From assembly GCA_030693065.1 (NCBI GenBank), contig JAUYBL010000036.1:204435-268434 (forward strand): DNA of 64,000 bases. The letters run 5' to 3'. Position 1 is the first letter of the stretch. Each line of letters opens with the position of its first letter. This document shows positions 45,202 to 53,141 of this stretch, one piece after another. The notes under the pieces were generated by a model that worked only from the letters and a program-made list of their open reading frames with translations, made no database searches and was not told the origin of the DNA. Source of the DNA: Methylococcaceae bacterium (GTDB lineage Bacteria > Pseudomonadota > Gammaproteobacteria > Methylococcales > Methylomonadaceae). A program made the translations under genes and the position numbers.

Positions 45202-46509
45202 ATGACACCTCAATCCAATTTTATGATCGTTGCCCCGGTACGGGATGGTCAGTTAGATGAGCTGCGTGCCTTGCTTGCTACGATGAACAGATTCATCGCG
45301 CATGCTGATCCTGATAACACACTGGTGCCATTCGGCAAATTCGAGCGGTTACATTTTGCACGCTTTATTATCATCGAAGCCAAGACCGCAGATGAAATTA
45401 AAGCCTTTGGGGTAACGCCCAGACCATGGCAGCCTTCCTTAGCATTTCTTGGTGATTGCGACGGTGATAGGGATTCATTTCTCGCAGAACTTGTTGAGCA
45501 TGCCGAGCATGGACTAATAGAAATATTTTCATTGTGTGAAGGTTATCCCGACCCGAACAGCGAAGGCTTGCTGGCTTGGATGCTGGCTCATGATGTCCAA
45601 CCTAGGGCTAGTTACGTTAACTGGCTTGGGAGAACAGTCAAACAAGTGCATGAAGAAGCAGCACTGCATCGTAGTTTGTCGGCATATTTACAGGAAGTTG
45701 TTGATGATACTTACCGTAACAATCCGCGTGCGTTACGGCAAAAGCTCCTGTCGTATGTGGAAATGGAAAAGCAGGCCGGAAGACTTACTTTAACACCACC
45801 GGCATCGACTCCTATCAGGTGGCGAATCCGCAATTTACTGCACATGATCGGCATACCCTTAATCCTGCTGCTTTTGTCACCAGTATTTCTGATCATCGCG
45901 CCTATCTTTGCGTTGCGGTTACGGATGCTGGAACGCTCTGATCCCGAACTCCCCATCAGACCCAGTCGCGAACATATAAAAGAGCTGTCAATTCAAGAAG
46001 ACCATGATGTCACCAATCAGTTCAATGTGTTTGGCGACATAAAACCGGGCCTGTTTCGTTTGTTAACCTTCAAGTTTTTAATGCTGTTGACTGACTATGT
46101 TGCCAGACACATTTACAATCACGGCTTTCTCACCAGGATAAGAACTATTCACTTTGCTCGCTGGGTGTTTCTGGATGATAACCACAGAGCTTTTTTTGCC
46201 AGCAACTATGATGGCAGCCATGAAAGCTACATGGATGACTTCATTAACAAGGCGGGCTGGGGGCTGAATATTGCCTTCGGTAACGCGGTGGGTTACCCGA
46301 CTACTAAATGGTTAATTAAAGGCGGCGCGGAGCGAGAACAACAATTCAAATACACGCAGCGGCGGCATCAATTTCGCTCGGAAGTCTGGTACAAAGCCTA
46401 CCCGGACTTAACTGCCACTGATCTAGCGCGTAACAGTCGCATTCGACAAGGTGTGGAAATACGCCCGTCTAGTGATGCGGAAATCCGCGATTGGCTAAGT
46501 CAGATCTGA
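45202..46509 (+). CDS. Membrane protein with two copies of a DyP/EthD-like alpha+beta domain
   Basis: 435 residues. No database family is recognised, but an internal duplication is visible. Copy 1 has LHFARFIIIEA, LGDCDGDRDSFLAELVEH and IFSLCEGYP (about 48-118). Copy 2 has IHFARWVFLDD, SNYDGSHESYMDDFINK and IAFGNAVGYP (about 312-372). The shared pattern HFAR..(G/N)(D/Y)xDG...F....L....GYP resembles the ferredoxin-like fold of DyP peroxidases and EthD proteins. A hydrophobic hairpin (about 212-240: GIPLILLLLSPVFLIIAPIF) separates them. It sits between two haem-protein groups of the operon and directly before the DyP gene, so it may partner with one of them. Confidence 0.7.
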   Translation: MTPQSNFMIVAPVRDGQLDELRALLATMNRFIAHADPDNTLVPFGKFERLHFARFIIIEAKTADEIKAFGVTPRPWQPSLAFLGDCDGDRDSFLAELVEHAEHGLIEIFSLCEGYPDPNSEGLLAWMLAHDVQPRASYVNWLGRTVKQVHEEAALHRSLSAYLQEVVDDTYRNNPRALRQKLLSYVEMEKQAGRLTLTPPASTPIRWRIRNLLHMIGIPLILLLLSPVFLIIAPIFALRLRMLERSDPELPIRPSREHIKELSIQEDHDVTNQFNVFGDIKPGLFRLLTFKFLMLLTDYVARHIYNHGFLTRIRTIHFARWVFLDDNHRAFFASNYDGSHESYMDDFINKAGWGLNIAFGNAVGYPTTKWLIKGGAEREQQFKYTQRRHQFRSEVWYKAYPDLTATDLARNSRIRQGVEIRPSSDAEIRDWLSQI

Positions 46510-46525
46510 CCAGGGAGTGATGGTA

Positions 46526-48049
46526 ATGAAAAATTCCAGCGATTTTAATTTTGACGACCTGCAGGGACTACTGCGATTTGGTCATGGCAAATTAACCGAC
46601 AGCTGTTTCCTGCTACTAAAAATTGTTGATGCTAATGCCGCCAAACAATGGCTGAGTAAAACCCCAGTTACCAGTGCAATTAGTAACCCGCAGCCCAAAA
46701 CAGCGTTGCAGATTGCCTTCAGTGTTGAAGGTCTGCGTGCATTGGGAGTAAAGGACTCGGTTATTGAAGGATTTTCCGATGAGTTTATCACCGGTATGTC
46801 CGGCAATGAAGGCCGCTCCCGTCGCCTGGGTGATGTCGGCACCAACTCGCCGGAATATTGGGACTGGGGCGGCGATGCGACACAAGTACCGCATCTACTG
46901 TTGCTGCTTTATGCCGCAAAAGGCGGCATAAAAGCCTGGCGGAAAAAAGTTGAAGGTAAAGATTTCTCGACGGCATTTGAGTTGCTGCGCCAATTACCTA
47001 CCCTGGATATTGGGCAGATTGAACCTTTCGGTTTTGCTGACGGTATTAGTCAACCAAGCGTTGACTGGTCACAGCAGCAAAGTACCGACACACATCAGCG
47101 CGATCGCTATTCCAATTTGCTAGCAGTAGGCGAAGTGGTGCTCGGTTACCCTAATGAATACAAACAATACACTGTTAGGCCACTGATCGATCCCAAAACA
47201 GACCCGCTTGCAGCTGACCTGCCCAATGCAGAGGACGAGCCCAAGTTTAAAGATTTCGCACGCAATGGCAGCTACCTTGTGTTGCGCCAGCTCGATCAGG
47301 ACGTCCCAGGCTTTTGGCGATTTGTCGATAAAGCAACTGATTCTGACCCTGAAAAACGCGAGCAACTTGCTGCTGCCATGGTCGGTAGACAACGTGATGG
47401 CTCGCCGCTGGTGCCGGAATCCTTTGAAGACGTCCCCGGAATTCCAAGCGACGATCATCTCAACCACTTTACCTACCAGGGTGATCCTGGTGGAAACCAA
47501 TGTCCGATAGGAGCACATATTCGTAGGAGTAATCCCCGTACCGGCGATTTACCATCTGGTTCAAGCTGTATTTTTAGCCGATTGATTAAAATCCTGGGAT
47601 TCGGGTTAACGCGTCCGGATGAAGACCTGGTGGCATCATCCCGTTTTCATCGTTTACTGCGCCGAGGTCGTGGCTATGGCCCTGTACTTGCCCCGGAAGA
47701 TGCTGTTAAACCGAATGCACCTAAAGCCGAACGCGGACTGCAATTTATCTGTTTGGTAGCCAATATTTCCCGGCAGTTTGAGTTTGTTCAGAACGCATGG
47801 TCTATGAGTAGCAAATTCGGGGGTGTTCAACAGGAAAGAGATCCACTTTTGGGCCATCGTGAGCCGTTAATGAGTGGTGCCAGCACGGATCAATTCAATC
47901 GGCCCGATACGACTGGACCGGTGCAGAAAACCAGCCATCTGCCGCAATTTATTACCGTGCGTGGTGGCGGTTATTTTTTTATGCCAGGACTAAGTGCACT
48001 GAAATATATCGCAGCCATACCCACCAAAGGGAGTGATAAATCATCATGA
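46526..48049 (+). CDS. DyP-type haem peroxidase
   Basis: 507 residues. The family signature GFADGISQPSV (GxxDG, catalytic Asp172) and the proximal haem ligand His331 in GAHIRRSNPRTG are present, together with a C-terminal RGGGYFFMPG. It reduces hydrogen or organic peroxides while oxidising dyes, phenols or lipids. No signal peptide or Tat motif is seen, so it is probably cytoplasmic. Its length suits the longer DyP subgroups. The ATG at 46526 is chosen for its spacing from CAGGGAG; GTG 46517 and ATG 46520 are alternatives. Its stop overlaps the ATG of the next gene (ATGA), indicating coupled translation. Confidence 0.92.
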   Translation: MKNSSDFNFDDLQGLLRFGHGKLTDSCFLLLKIVDANAAKQWLSKTPVTSAISNPQPKTALQIAFSVEGLRALGVKDSVIEGFSDEFITGMSGNEGRSRRLGDVGTNSPEYWDWGGDATQVPHLLLLLYAAKGGIKAWRKKVEGKDFSTAFELLRQLPTLDIGQIEPFGFADGISQPSVDWSQQQSTDTHQRDRYSNLLAVGEVVLGYPNEYKQYTVRPLIDPKTDPLAADLPNAEDEPKFKDFARNGSYLVLRQLDQDVPGFWRFVDKATDSDPEKREQLAAAMVGRQRDGSPLVPESFEDVPGIPSDDHLNHFTYQGDPGGNQCPIGAHIRRSNPRTGDLPSGSSCIFSRLIKILGFGLTRPDEDLVASSRFHRLLRRGRGYGPVLAPEDAVKPNAPKAERGLQFICLVANISRQFEFVQNAWSMSSKFGGVQQERDPLLGHREPLMSGASTDQFNRPDTTGPVQKTSHLPQFITVRGGGYFFMPGLSALKYIAAIPTKGSDKSS

Positions 48050-49281
48050 CGATCAAGACTTGCATTCTGAAATTTATTCAGCCGATCAAAAACCGCATAC
48101 TGAAACTCATCCACCAGTTTTTACTGCAATTATTGTATTTTGAACGCAGATTAGAACCTTGGTTTCGTCCACAGTTTAACACTCTATTTCGGGAGCCAGG
48201 TGTTCGGGCTGTTCAGTACTTGATCAACCGGAAGCGTCAAAATGAAGGCCTGAAAATAGCTGAGGAAAAGTTTGCTCCGGATGAAGACGAAAGCCTGAAT
48301 AACATCATCGACCAGATGGCGGACCAGATGCGCGGCCGATTCAAACCCGGCGGCTATGAACGCGGCGGCAATACCAAAACCCACGGCGTGGTAAGGGCCA
48401 CCGTCACCATTCACGACAACCTGCCGGAACATTGCCGTATAGGCATTTTTGCCGAACCGCGCAGTTACCCGGCTTATGTGCGCTACGCCGGCCCCGGCCC
48501 GAATGTACCTTCAGATATTCAGGATGTCGGTTTTTTGAGTATGGCGGTGAAAGTCATGGGCGTGCCCGGTAAAAAGCTCATGGATGAAGAAAAATTCACC
48601 CAGGATTTCATCACCACCAGCGGCGGTCCGACGTTTGTAACACCCAACACTCGGGAAAACGCCAAGTTGCAATACTGGAGCCTGGTGAACATGACGCTTT
48701 ACTACTTCATCAACCCATTCGACTCCCATTTTCTGGACATGGCGATGCAAAGCCTGTGGAATGAAACCCAGTACAACCCGCTGGAACGGCGTTACTGGAG
48801 CTGCACGCCTTATCTGCTGGGCGAAGGCCAGGCGGTGATGTATTCGTTTGTGCCGAAAACCGATGTTATCTACAGAAAAATCCCGGGATTGCCGTTTGGC
48901 AAGGTGCCGTTCAATTATCTGCGGGGCAACATGAGCAAAACCCTGAACGAAAAAGATGTGGAATTTGATTTGATGATTCAGTTTCAAACCGACCCGCATT
49001 TGATGCCCATCGAAGACAGCTCAGTACGCTGGCCGGAAACATTGTCCCCGTTTATCCCGGTTGCTACCGTGCATATACCGAAACAGCAATTTGATTCTGA
49101 AGCGCTGATTGAGTTTACCAAACGCTTGAAAATGAATCCTTGGCATTGTTTGCCGGAACATCGACCATTGGGTAATTTAAACCGGGCACGGTTTAGGTTA
49201 TATCGTGAGTTATCCAATTTTCGTCAGCAAATGAATCAGACTACACATCTTGAACCCACTGGGGATGAAATATTCGAATAA
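48046..49281 (+). CDS. Catalase-like haem protein with intact distal His
   Basis: 411 residues, related to the 43756 product but with an 85-residue N-terminal extension that is helical and basic and may lie on the membrane. KTHGVVRATVTIHDNLPEH carries the distal His113; FAEPRSYPAYVRY, FLSMAVKVMGVPGKK, TQDFITTSGGPTF and RRYWSCTPYLLGEGQAV are family features; PLGNLNRARFRLY gives the proximal Tyr386. Members of this catalase-related group include fatty-acid hydroperoxide-converting enzymes (allene oxide synthase and lyase types) as well as small catalases; which applies here is open. Translation is coupled to the DyP gene by a 4-bp overlap. Confidence 0.85.
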   Translation: MTIKTCILKFIQPIKNRILKLIHQFLLQLLYFERRLEPWFRPQFNTLFREPGVRAVQYLINRKRQNEGLKIAEEKFAPDEDESLNNIIDQMADQMRGRFKPGGYERGGNTKTHGVVRATVTIHDNLPEHCRIGIFAEPRSYPAYVRYAGPGPNVPSDIQDVGFLSMAVKVMGVPGKKLMDEEKFTQDFITTSGGPTFVTPNTRENAKLQYWSLVNMTLYYFINPFDSHFLDMAMQSLWNETQYNPLERRYWSCTPYLLGEGQAVMYSFVPKTDVIYRKIPGLPFGKVPFNYLRGNMSKTLNEKDVEFDLMIQFQTDPHLMPIEDSSVRWPETLSPFIPVATVHIPKQQFDSEALIEFTKRLKMNPWHCLPEHRPLGNLNRARFRLYRELSNFRQQMNQTTHLEPTGDEIFE

Positions 49282-49318
49282 CAGTGTCGTATTTGAATAA
49301 CACATAGGGAAAAATATA

Positions 49319-51016
49319 ATGAAAAATATAGTTTTATGTGCTGATGGAACAGGACGTAGAGGCGGCTATGGTATAGATACTAATGTTTATAAAACATATA
49401 AAGCTGTTGATATTAATTCGCCAGATGTTGATCAATATACTTTTTATGACCAAGGCGTTGGCACCGACAAGAGCGATACCAGCAAAAACAAATACAGGAC
49501 TGCATTATCAGGCGCATTCGGTTTCGGATTTCGTAGCAATGTTTTACATCTCTACCATTTTTTAGCCAGAAGTTATAACCCTGGTGATGCCATATTTCTG
49601 TTTGGCTTTAGCCGAGGTGCGGCGACCGTCAGAGCATTTGCCGGTTTTATCAATGCCTGTGGATTAGTTGATAGAAACCATTCATCCGTGCAAACAGACG
49701 GCGCTTTTGACGGCGACAAATTTCAAGAACTGGTGGAACGAGCATTTGAGTGCTATCAAAATAATAATAAGCCTGCACAACAAAAATTTAAAGACCAATA
49801 TGCGGTGAAAGAGAGTATCCATGCACCTAACGGGGATTTAAAAATTAAGTTTGTTGGCGTTTGGGACACGGTTTCGGCGCTAGGATTTTCTCAGGATTTT
49901 AGCTTGTTACTTAAATGGCTATTTAGTGCAGCTGAAAAAATCTCCAACATGATTCCTTGGTTAGCCCATGATTTCTATGACTATGAACTTAATAATTCGA
50001 TAGAAAACGCCTATCAAGCTTTGTCAATTGACGATGAACGGACAACCTTTCATCCGCTGGTGTGGAATGAGAAAAACTTTACCGGACATGTTGAACAAGT
50101 ATGGTTTGCCGGGGTTCATTCCAATGTCGGTGGCGGTTATCCAAGAACCGGATTATCCGATGTTGCTCTGCAATGGATGCAGAGCAAAGCTCAAGCTCAT
50201 GGACTTGTTTTTTATCAAGATCATTTAACAGCAATTCAGGACAGTGCCAATATTTATGACAAGCTATACGATTCAAGGGATGGGGTCGCGATTTACTATC
50301 GCTACGGTCCGCGCAATCTAGTTGAACTCTGCAACAACAAACTGACAGGCAATATCGCCATTCACCTCAGTGCTTATAAAAAAATTAAGGAGTTGAGTGA
50401 CGGTTATGCGCCGGACAGCATCCCAAGCAGTTTTGACTTGGTAGATATTGATCCGGCGAATCCTGCAGCAGCAACCGTCATACGTAAAGTTAATGCGGAG
50501 CAGCCTGACAAGTGGGCTGCTCTGACAAGCGATATGGACGAAGTAATAGAGAAAAGAAAGAATTTATATAGGGTCTTTGTCGAATTGACGATGGCTATCA
50601 TCATTATTTCCGGACTGTTTTGGCTGTGGCCACCGGCGTCAGTGGTGGAATTAAACACCTGCGAAAAAAAACAGCTTCAAATAGTTCAAACACCTTATAC
50701 AGATCAATTTAACGCGTTAATCGCAAATCCGTTTCTTGTATATGAGCAAAGTATCGACTCAAATCCAGACGCCGATACTGCGCCGGAATTTTGTAAAAAA
50801 GCTAATAACAGATCATTTAAATGGTTAGCCGATATTGCGCGTTATTTGACCCCTACCTTTTTTGAAAACTTTATTACTTATGTTTTTGAAGTGCATTGGT
50901 GGATAGTCGTAGGCATGCTATCTACGCTACTTTATTTAAGTAGCATTCGTAAGCGCTGCATTAATAAATTAGATAAAGTCTGCAGAGCTATGAGTGATTT
51001 GCTACCGAAACTTTGA
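49319..51016 (+). CDS. DUF2235-family alpha/beta hydrolase (Tle1-like phospholipase)
   Basis: 565 residues. MKNIVLCADGTGRR at the N-terminus and FGFSRGAATVRAFAGFI (nucleophile Ser98 in GFSRG) are hallmarks of DUF2235; FVGVWDTVSALG and WFAGVHSNVGGGYP supply the likely Asp and His loops. Known members include type VI secretion phospholipase effectors (Tle1). Here no VgrG, PAAR or Hcp gene is seen and two C-terminal membrane segments (about 420-440 and 520-540) suggest an integral membrane enzyme. It probably releases fatty acids or lysolipids for the oxidising enzymes encoded upstream in the same operon (inference). Confidence 0.87.
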   Translation: MKNIVLCADGTGRRGGYGIDTNVYKTYKAVDINSPDVDQYTFYDQGVGTDKSDTSKNKYRTALSGAFGFGFRSNVLHLYHFLARSYNPGDAIFLFGFSRGAATVRAFAGFINACGLVDRNHSSVQTDGAFDGDKFQELVERAFECYQNNNKPAQQKFKDQYAVKESIHAPNGDLKIKFVGVWDTVSALGFSQDFSLLLKWLFSAAEKISNMIPWLAHDFYDYELNNSIENAYQALSIDDERTTFHPLVWNEKNFTGHVEQVWFAGVHSNVGGGYPRTGLSDVALQWMQSKAQAHGLVFYQDHLTAIQDSANIYDKLYDSRDGVAIYYRYGPRNLVELCNNKLTGNIAIHLSAYKKIKELSDGYAPDSIPSSFDLVDIDPANPAAATVIRKVNAEQPDKWAALTSDMDEVIEKRKNLYRVFVELTMAIIIISGLFWLWPPASVVELNTCEKKQLQIVQTPYTDQFNALIANPFLVYEQSIDSNPDADTAPEFCKKANNRSFKWLADIARYLTPTFFENFITYVFEVHWWIVVGMLSTLLYLSSIRKRCINKLDKVCRAMSDLLPKL

Positions 51017-51092
51017 GGAAGAAATTGACCTAAGAATCGACTGGCTGCAACTTAAGTGGTTCCATACCCCAACAGCAGATTTTAAAACCGTA

Positions 51093-52250
51093 TCAAACAA
51101 AGCCTAAAAAATGTTGGGAGTTAACATGCTTAGTGGCATAAGCAATACCAACCCTGCGAATATTTGGAATATTATCCACAGAATCCATCTGCTGCATCTT
51201 ACCTGGGTTGATGTCTGTTAACCCTAAAGCCTTTAACCCTTCTGAAGAAACATCAGGGTCGTAACGCAAATAAGTAAATAGTTTCGGCCCCGTCCAATTG
51301 AGATCATCAGGCATGCTCACCATAGCACCGATTTCTCGATCGAGAAGGCCACCATGGCGGCAATTGCCTAAGGTTCGGCAAGTCATATCCCAACCGACAG
51401 AAGCCGCGTTCATCAATGCCGCGGGGATATTTTTAGCGTAATGGATCAGATTCATATCATCCGCATCAATATTTTTAGCTAGGAGATTTGCTGCGCTGCC
51501 AGTGCCGATAGAAACGATCAACAATTGCTCCGCACCGGTTGGCCAATTGACCTTGTAAGGCTTGACCGTTGCCATCTGAAAGGCCAGATAAGCCGGATTG
51601 TTGTAAGTGGTAACGCCGCCATCGACGAAGATAAAATCGTATTTACGCTGCTTGCCGAGCGTCACCACTTCGGGTGGAAAGTAAGTCGGCGCAGCAGTGC
51701 TCGCGCGTATCAGTTGCCACAAAGGTAATTCGAGATTGCAATCATCTCGGCTGCGGTCATTGTATTTGGCAAATGGATTATTGGACACCGGCCAGGGCGA
51801 ATCGGTACTGTGATTGCGCATGACCATCATCAATAACGTTTTTAGATGAGTACTACCCAACTTGGCGTCGGCTTCCCCGAGCTGTGCACTTAAAGCCTCA
51901 CGCAGCAACTTGGCCAATGGTTCGTCGTTATAGTTATATTGCAGGCGCTTGAGCACGGAAGCCTTATCGAACATGTGCTTACCGCTGTCGAGATAAAACT
52001 GGCGAATTTTCTCCATCGACATGCCGCTTGAAATGCAAGCGGCGATAATAGCGCCGGTACTGGTGCCGCAAACAAAATCGAAATAATCTGCGAGCACAAA
52101 ATCCGGACCTTTGCCTAGCGCGACACGGAGCTGATACTCAATCTGAGCGAGAATTTCCACACTCATCAGCCCCAAAATCCCGCCACCGTCGCAGGCAAGG
52201 ATTTTCTTAGCACCAGGCGATTGGATACGGTCGATAAGATTTTGATTCAT
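51093..52250 (-). CDS. Patatin-like phospholipase
   Basis: 385 residues. The oxyanion loop DGGGILGL (21-28), the nucleophile elbow GTSTG with Ser64 and the catalytic DGG with Asp210 are intact, giving the Ser-Asp dyad of patatins and cytosolic phospholipase A2. No signal peptide, so cytoplasmic. It hydrolyses acyl esters of membrane lipids. It is convergent with the DUF2235 gene (76 bp apart) and resembles the CapV class of patatin effectors in general layout, but no CD-NTase gene is present in the window, so a CBASS role is not supported. Confidence 0.9.
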   Translation of the reverse strand: MNQNLIDRIQSPGAKKILACDGGGILGLMSVEILAQIEYQLRVALGKGPDFVLADYFDFVCGTSTGAIIAACISSGMSMEKIRQFYLDSGKHMFDKASVLKRLQYNYNDEPLAKLLREALSAQLGEADAKLGSTHLKTLLMMVMRNHSTDSPWPVSNNPFAKYNDRSRDDCNLELPLWQLIRASTAAPTYFPPEVVTLGKQRKYDFIFVDGGVTTYNNPAYLAFQMATVKPYKVNWPTGAEQLLIVSIGTGSAANLLAKNIDADDMNLIHYAKNIPAALMNAASVGWDMTCRTLGNCRHGGLLDREIGAMVSMPDDLNWTGPKLFTYLRYDPDVSSEGLKALGLTDINPGKMQQMDSVDNIPNIRRVGIAYATKHVNSQHFLGFV

Positions 52251-52413
52251 TTTTGAATCCTTATTTATATGTAACTGATGTTATTTCCGGTTCATCCGTC
52301 AGCATCGACAGACCGTAAATAGGTTAACTGCCCACTTCATTGTGAAGCGACGTTCGCCACTCGGCAAGCAATTACCACATGCTCGTCGTTTGGAATTAAA
52401 TGAGTTTGTATGT

Positions 52414-52552
52414 AACTATTCAGCATCAGTTGATTGCTTTAAAAGTGTCTTGTGGGAGCGACGCCCTCGTCGCGACCGAAGGCTTCAAATCGCGACGAGG
52501 GCGTCGCTCCCACCTATTGCTTCTGCCTTCCAAAGAAACTCGCTGAATAGTT
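52414..52552. repeat. Nested inverted-repeat element
   Basis: Perfect outer arms AACTATTCAGC (52414-52424) and GCTGAATAGTT (52542-52552) enclose a perfect 24-bp palindromic arm pair starting GTGGGAGCGACGCCC (52452-52475) and ending GGGCGTCGCTCCCAC (52490-52513). The inner part is a typical intergenic REP-like repeat; the outer arms suggest a small non-autonomous mobile element or insertion into one. Confidence 0.75.
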
Positions 52553-52645
52553 ATACCAATCCCAATAAGTTTTTATTTTGAACCCCTCATCCTAGCCTTC
52601 TCCCGTTGGAGAAGGGATAACATGTGAACTTATTGAGATTGGTAT
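52553..52645. repeat. MITE-like inverted repeat, ATACCAATC family
   Basis: ATACCAATCCCAATAAGTT (52553-52571) pairs with AACTTATTGAGATTGGTAT (52627-52645), 18 of 19 positions. The core contains CCTTCTCCCGTTGGAGAAGGG. It directly abuts the previous repeat. Confidence 0.75.
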
Positions 52646-52924
52646 TACGTTTTTATAAACATACACTGCACTAATTTTAGAGATTTTATTAACGCAAATC
52701 ATGCTGGGGCAATGGAAAGCAAACCCAATAAATTATTAATAGTAAGCTGTTTTCAACTGGCGCAAAATGCACGTTATTCTCGCCATGGATGTCCACAAAT
52801 GGACTAAAGAGCGGGGGCAAAATGGATAGCCGACACTTGTCAGAGTTCTCAGTAATCAATGACCCATTCGACTATCTACTTCGAATTAACTAAAGCAACT
52901 ATGTTTTAACTTAGGGGGCATAAG

Positions 52925-53134
52925 ATGGAGTTTTTACAAGTCAGATTTCATGAAAGCCGACCAGTTATTATCGATGACCATGAACAAGGCAAAACTAATC
53001 TGGTCATAGAGCTAGCCGGTGGGCTACATACTATTTCATTGGGTGGAAATGGTAGTGTTTTCAACCCATTGCAACAGACAGTCTTTATTAACAACACCAC
53101 CGTGGTCACTCCTTATGTCGTATCGTTTACTTAA
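52925..53134 (+). CDS. Small protein of unknown function upstream of a patatin lipoprotein
   Basis: 69 residues: MEFLQVRFHESRPVIIDDHE, TNLVIELAGGLHTISLGG and QQTVFINNTTVV. The alternation suggests a small all-beta fold resembling a single PEGA-like or Ig-like unit (inference). A good purine-rich ribosome-binding site precedes the ATG and the next gene starts 7 bp after its stop, so it is co-transcribed with the patatin lipoprotein. No signal peptide. I do not recognise a named family. Confidence 0.6.
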   Translation: MEFLQVRFHESRPVIIDDHEQGKTNLVIELAGGLHTISLGGNGSVFNPLQQTVFINNTTVVTPYVVSFT

Positions 53135-53141
53135 GCCGCTT

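Larger units (their letters stand above)
52251..52924. other. 674-bp divergent intergenic region containing nested palindromic repeats
   Basis: No gene is supported. The left half carries the repeats described separately (52414-52645). The right half (52650-52924) is A/T-rich upstream of the small gene at 52925, with a short palindrome GTCCA-CAAA-TGGAC near 52788 and an AGGGGGCATAAG ribosome-binding region just before the ATG. No clear -35/-10 pair was found. Confidence 0.5.

Noticed and set aside
49319..51016. Type VI secretion lipase effector
   Set aside because: No VgrG, Hcp, PAAR or immunity gene is adjacent, and two C-terminal membrane segments suggest a resident membrane enzyme.
51093..52250. 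CBASS-type system with a CapV-like patatin
   Set aside because: No CD-NTase, Cap2/Cap3 or other CBASS gene is present in the window.
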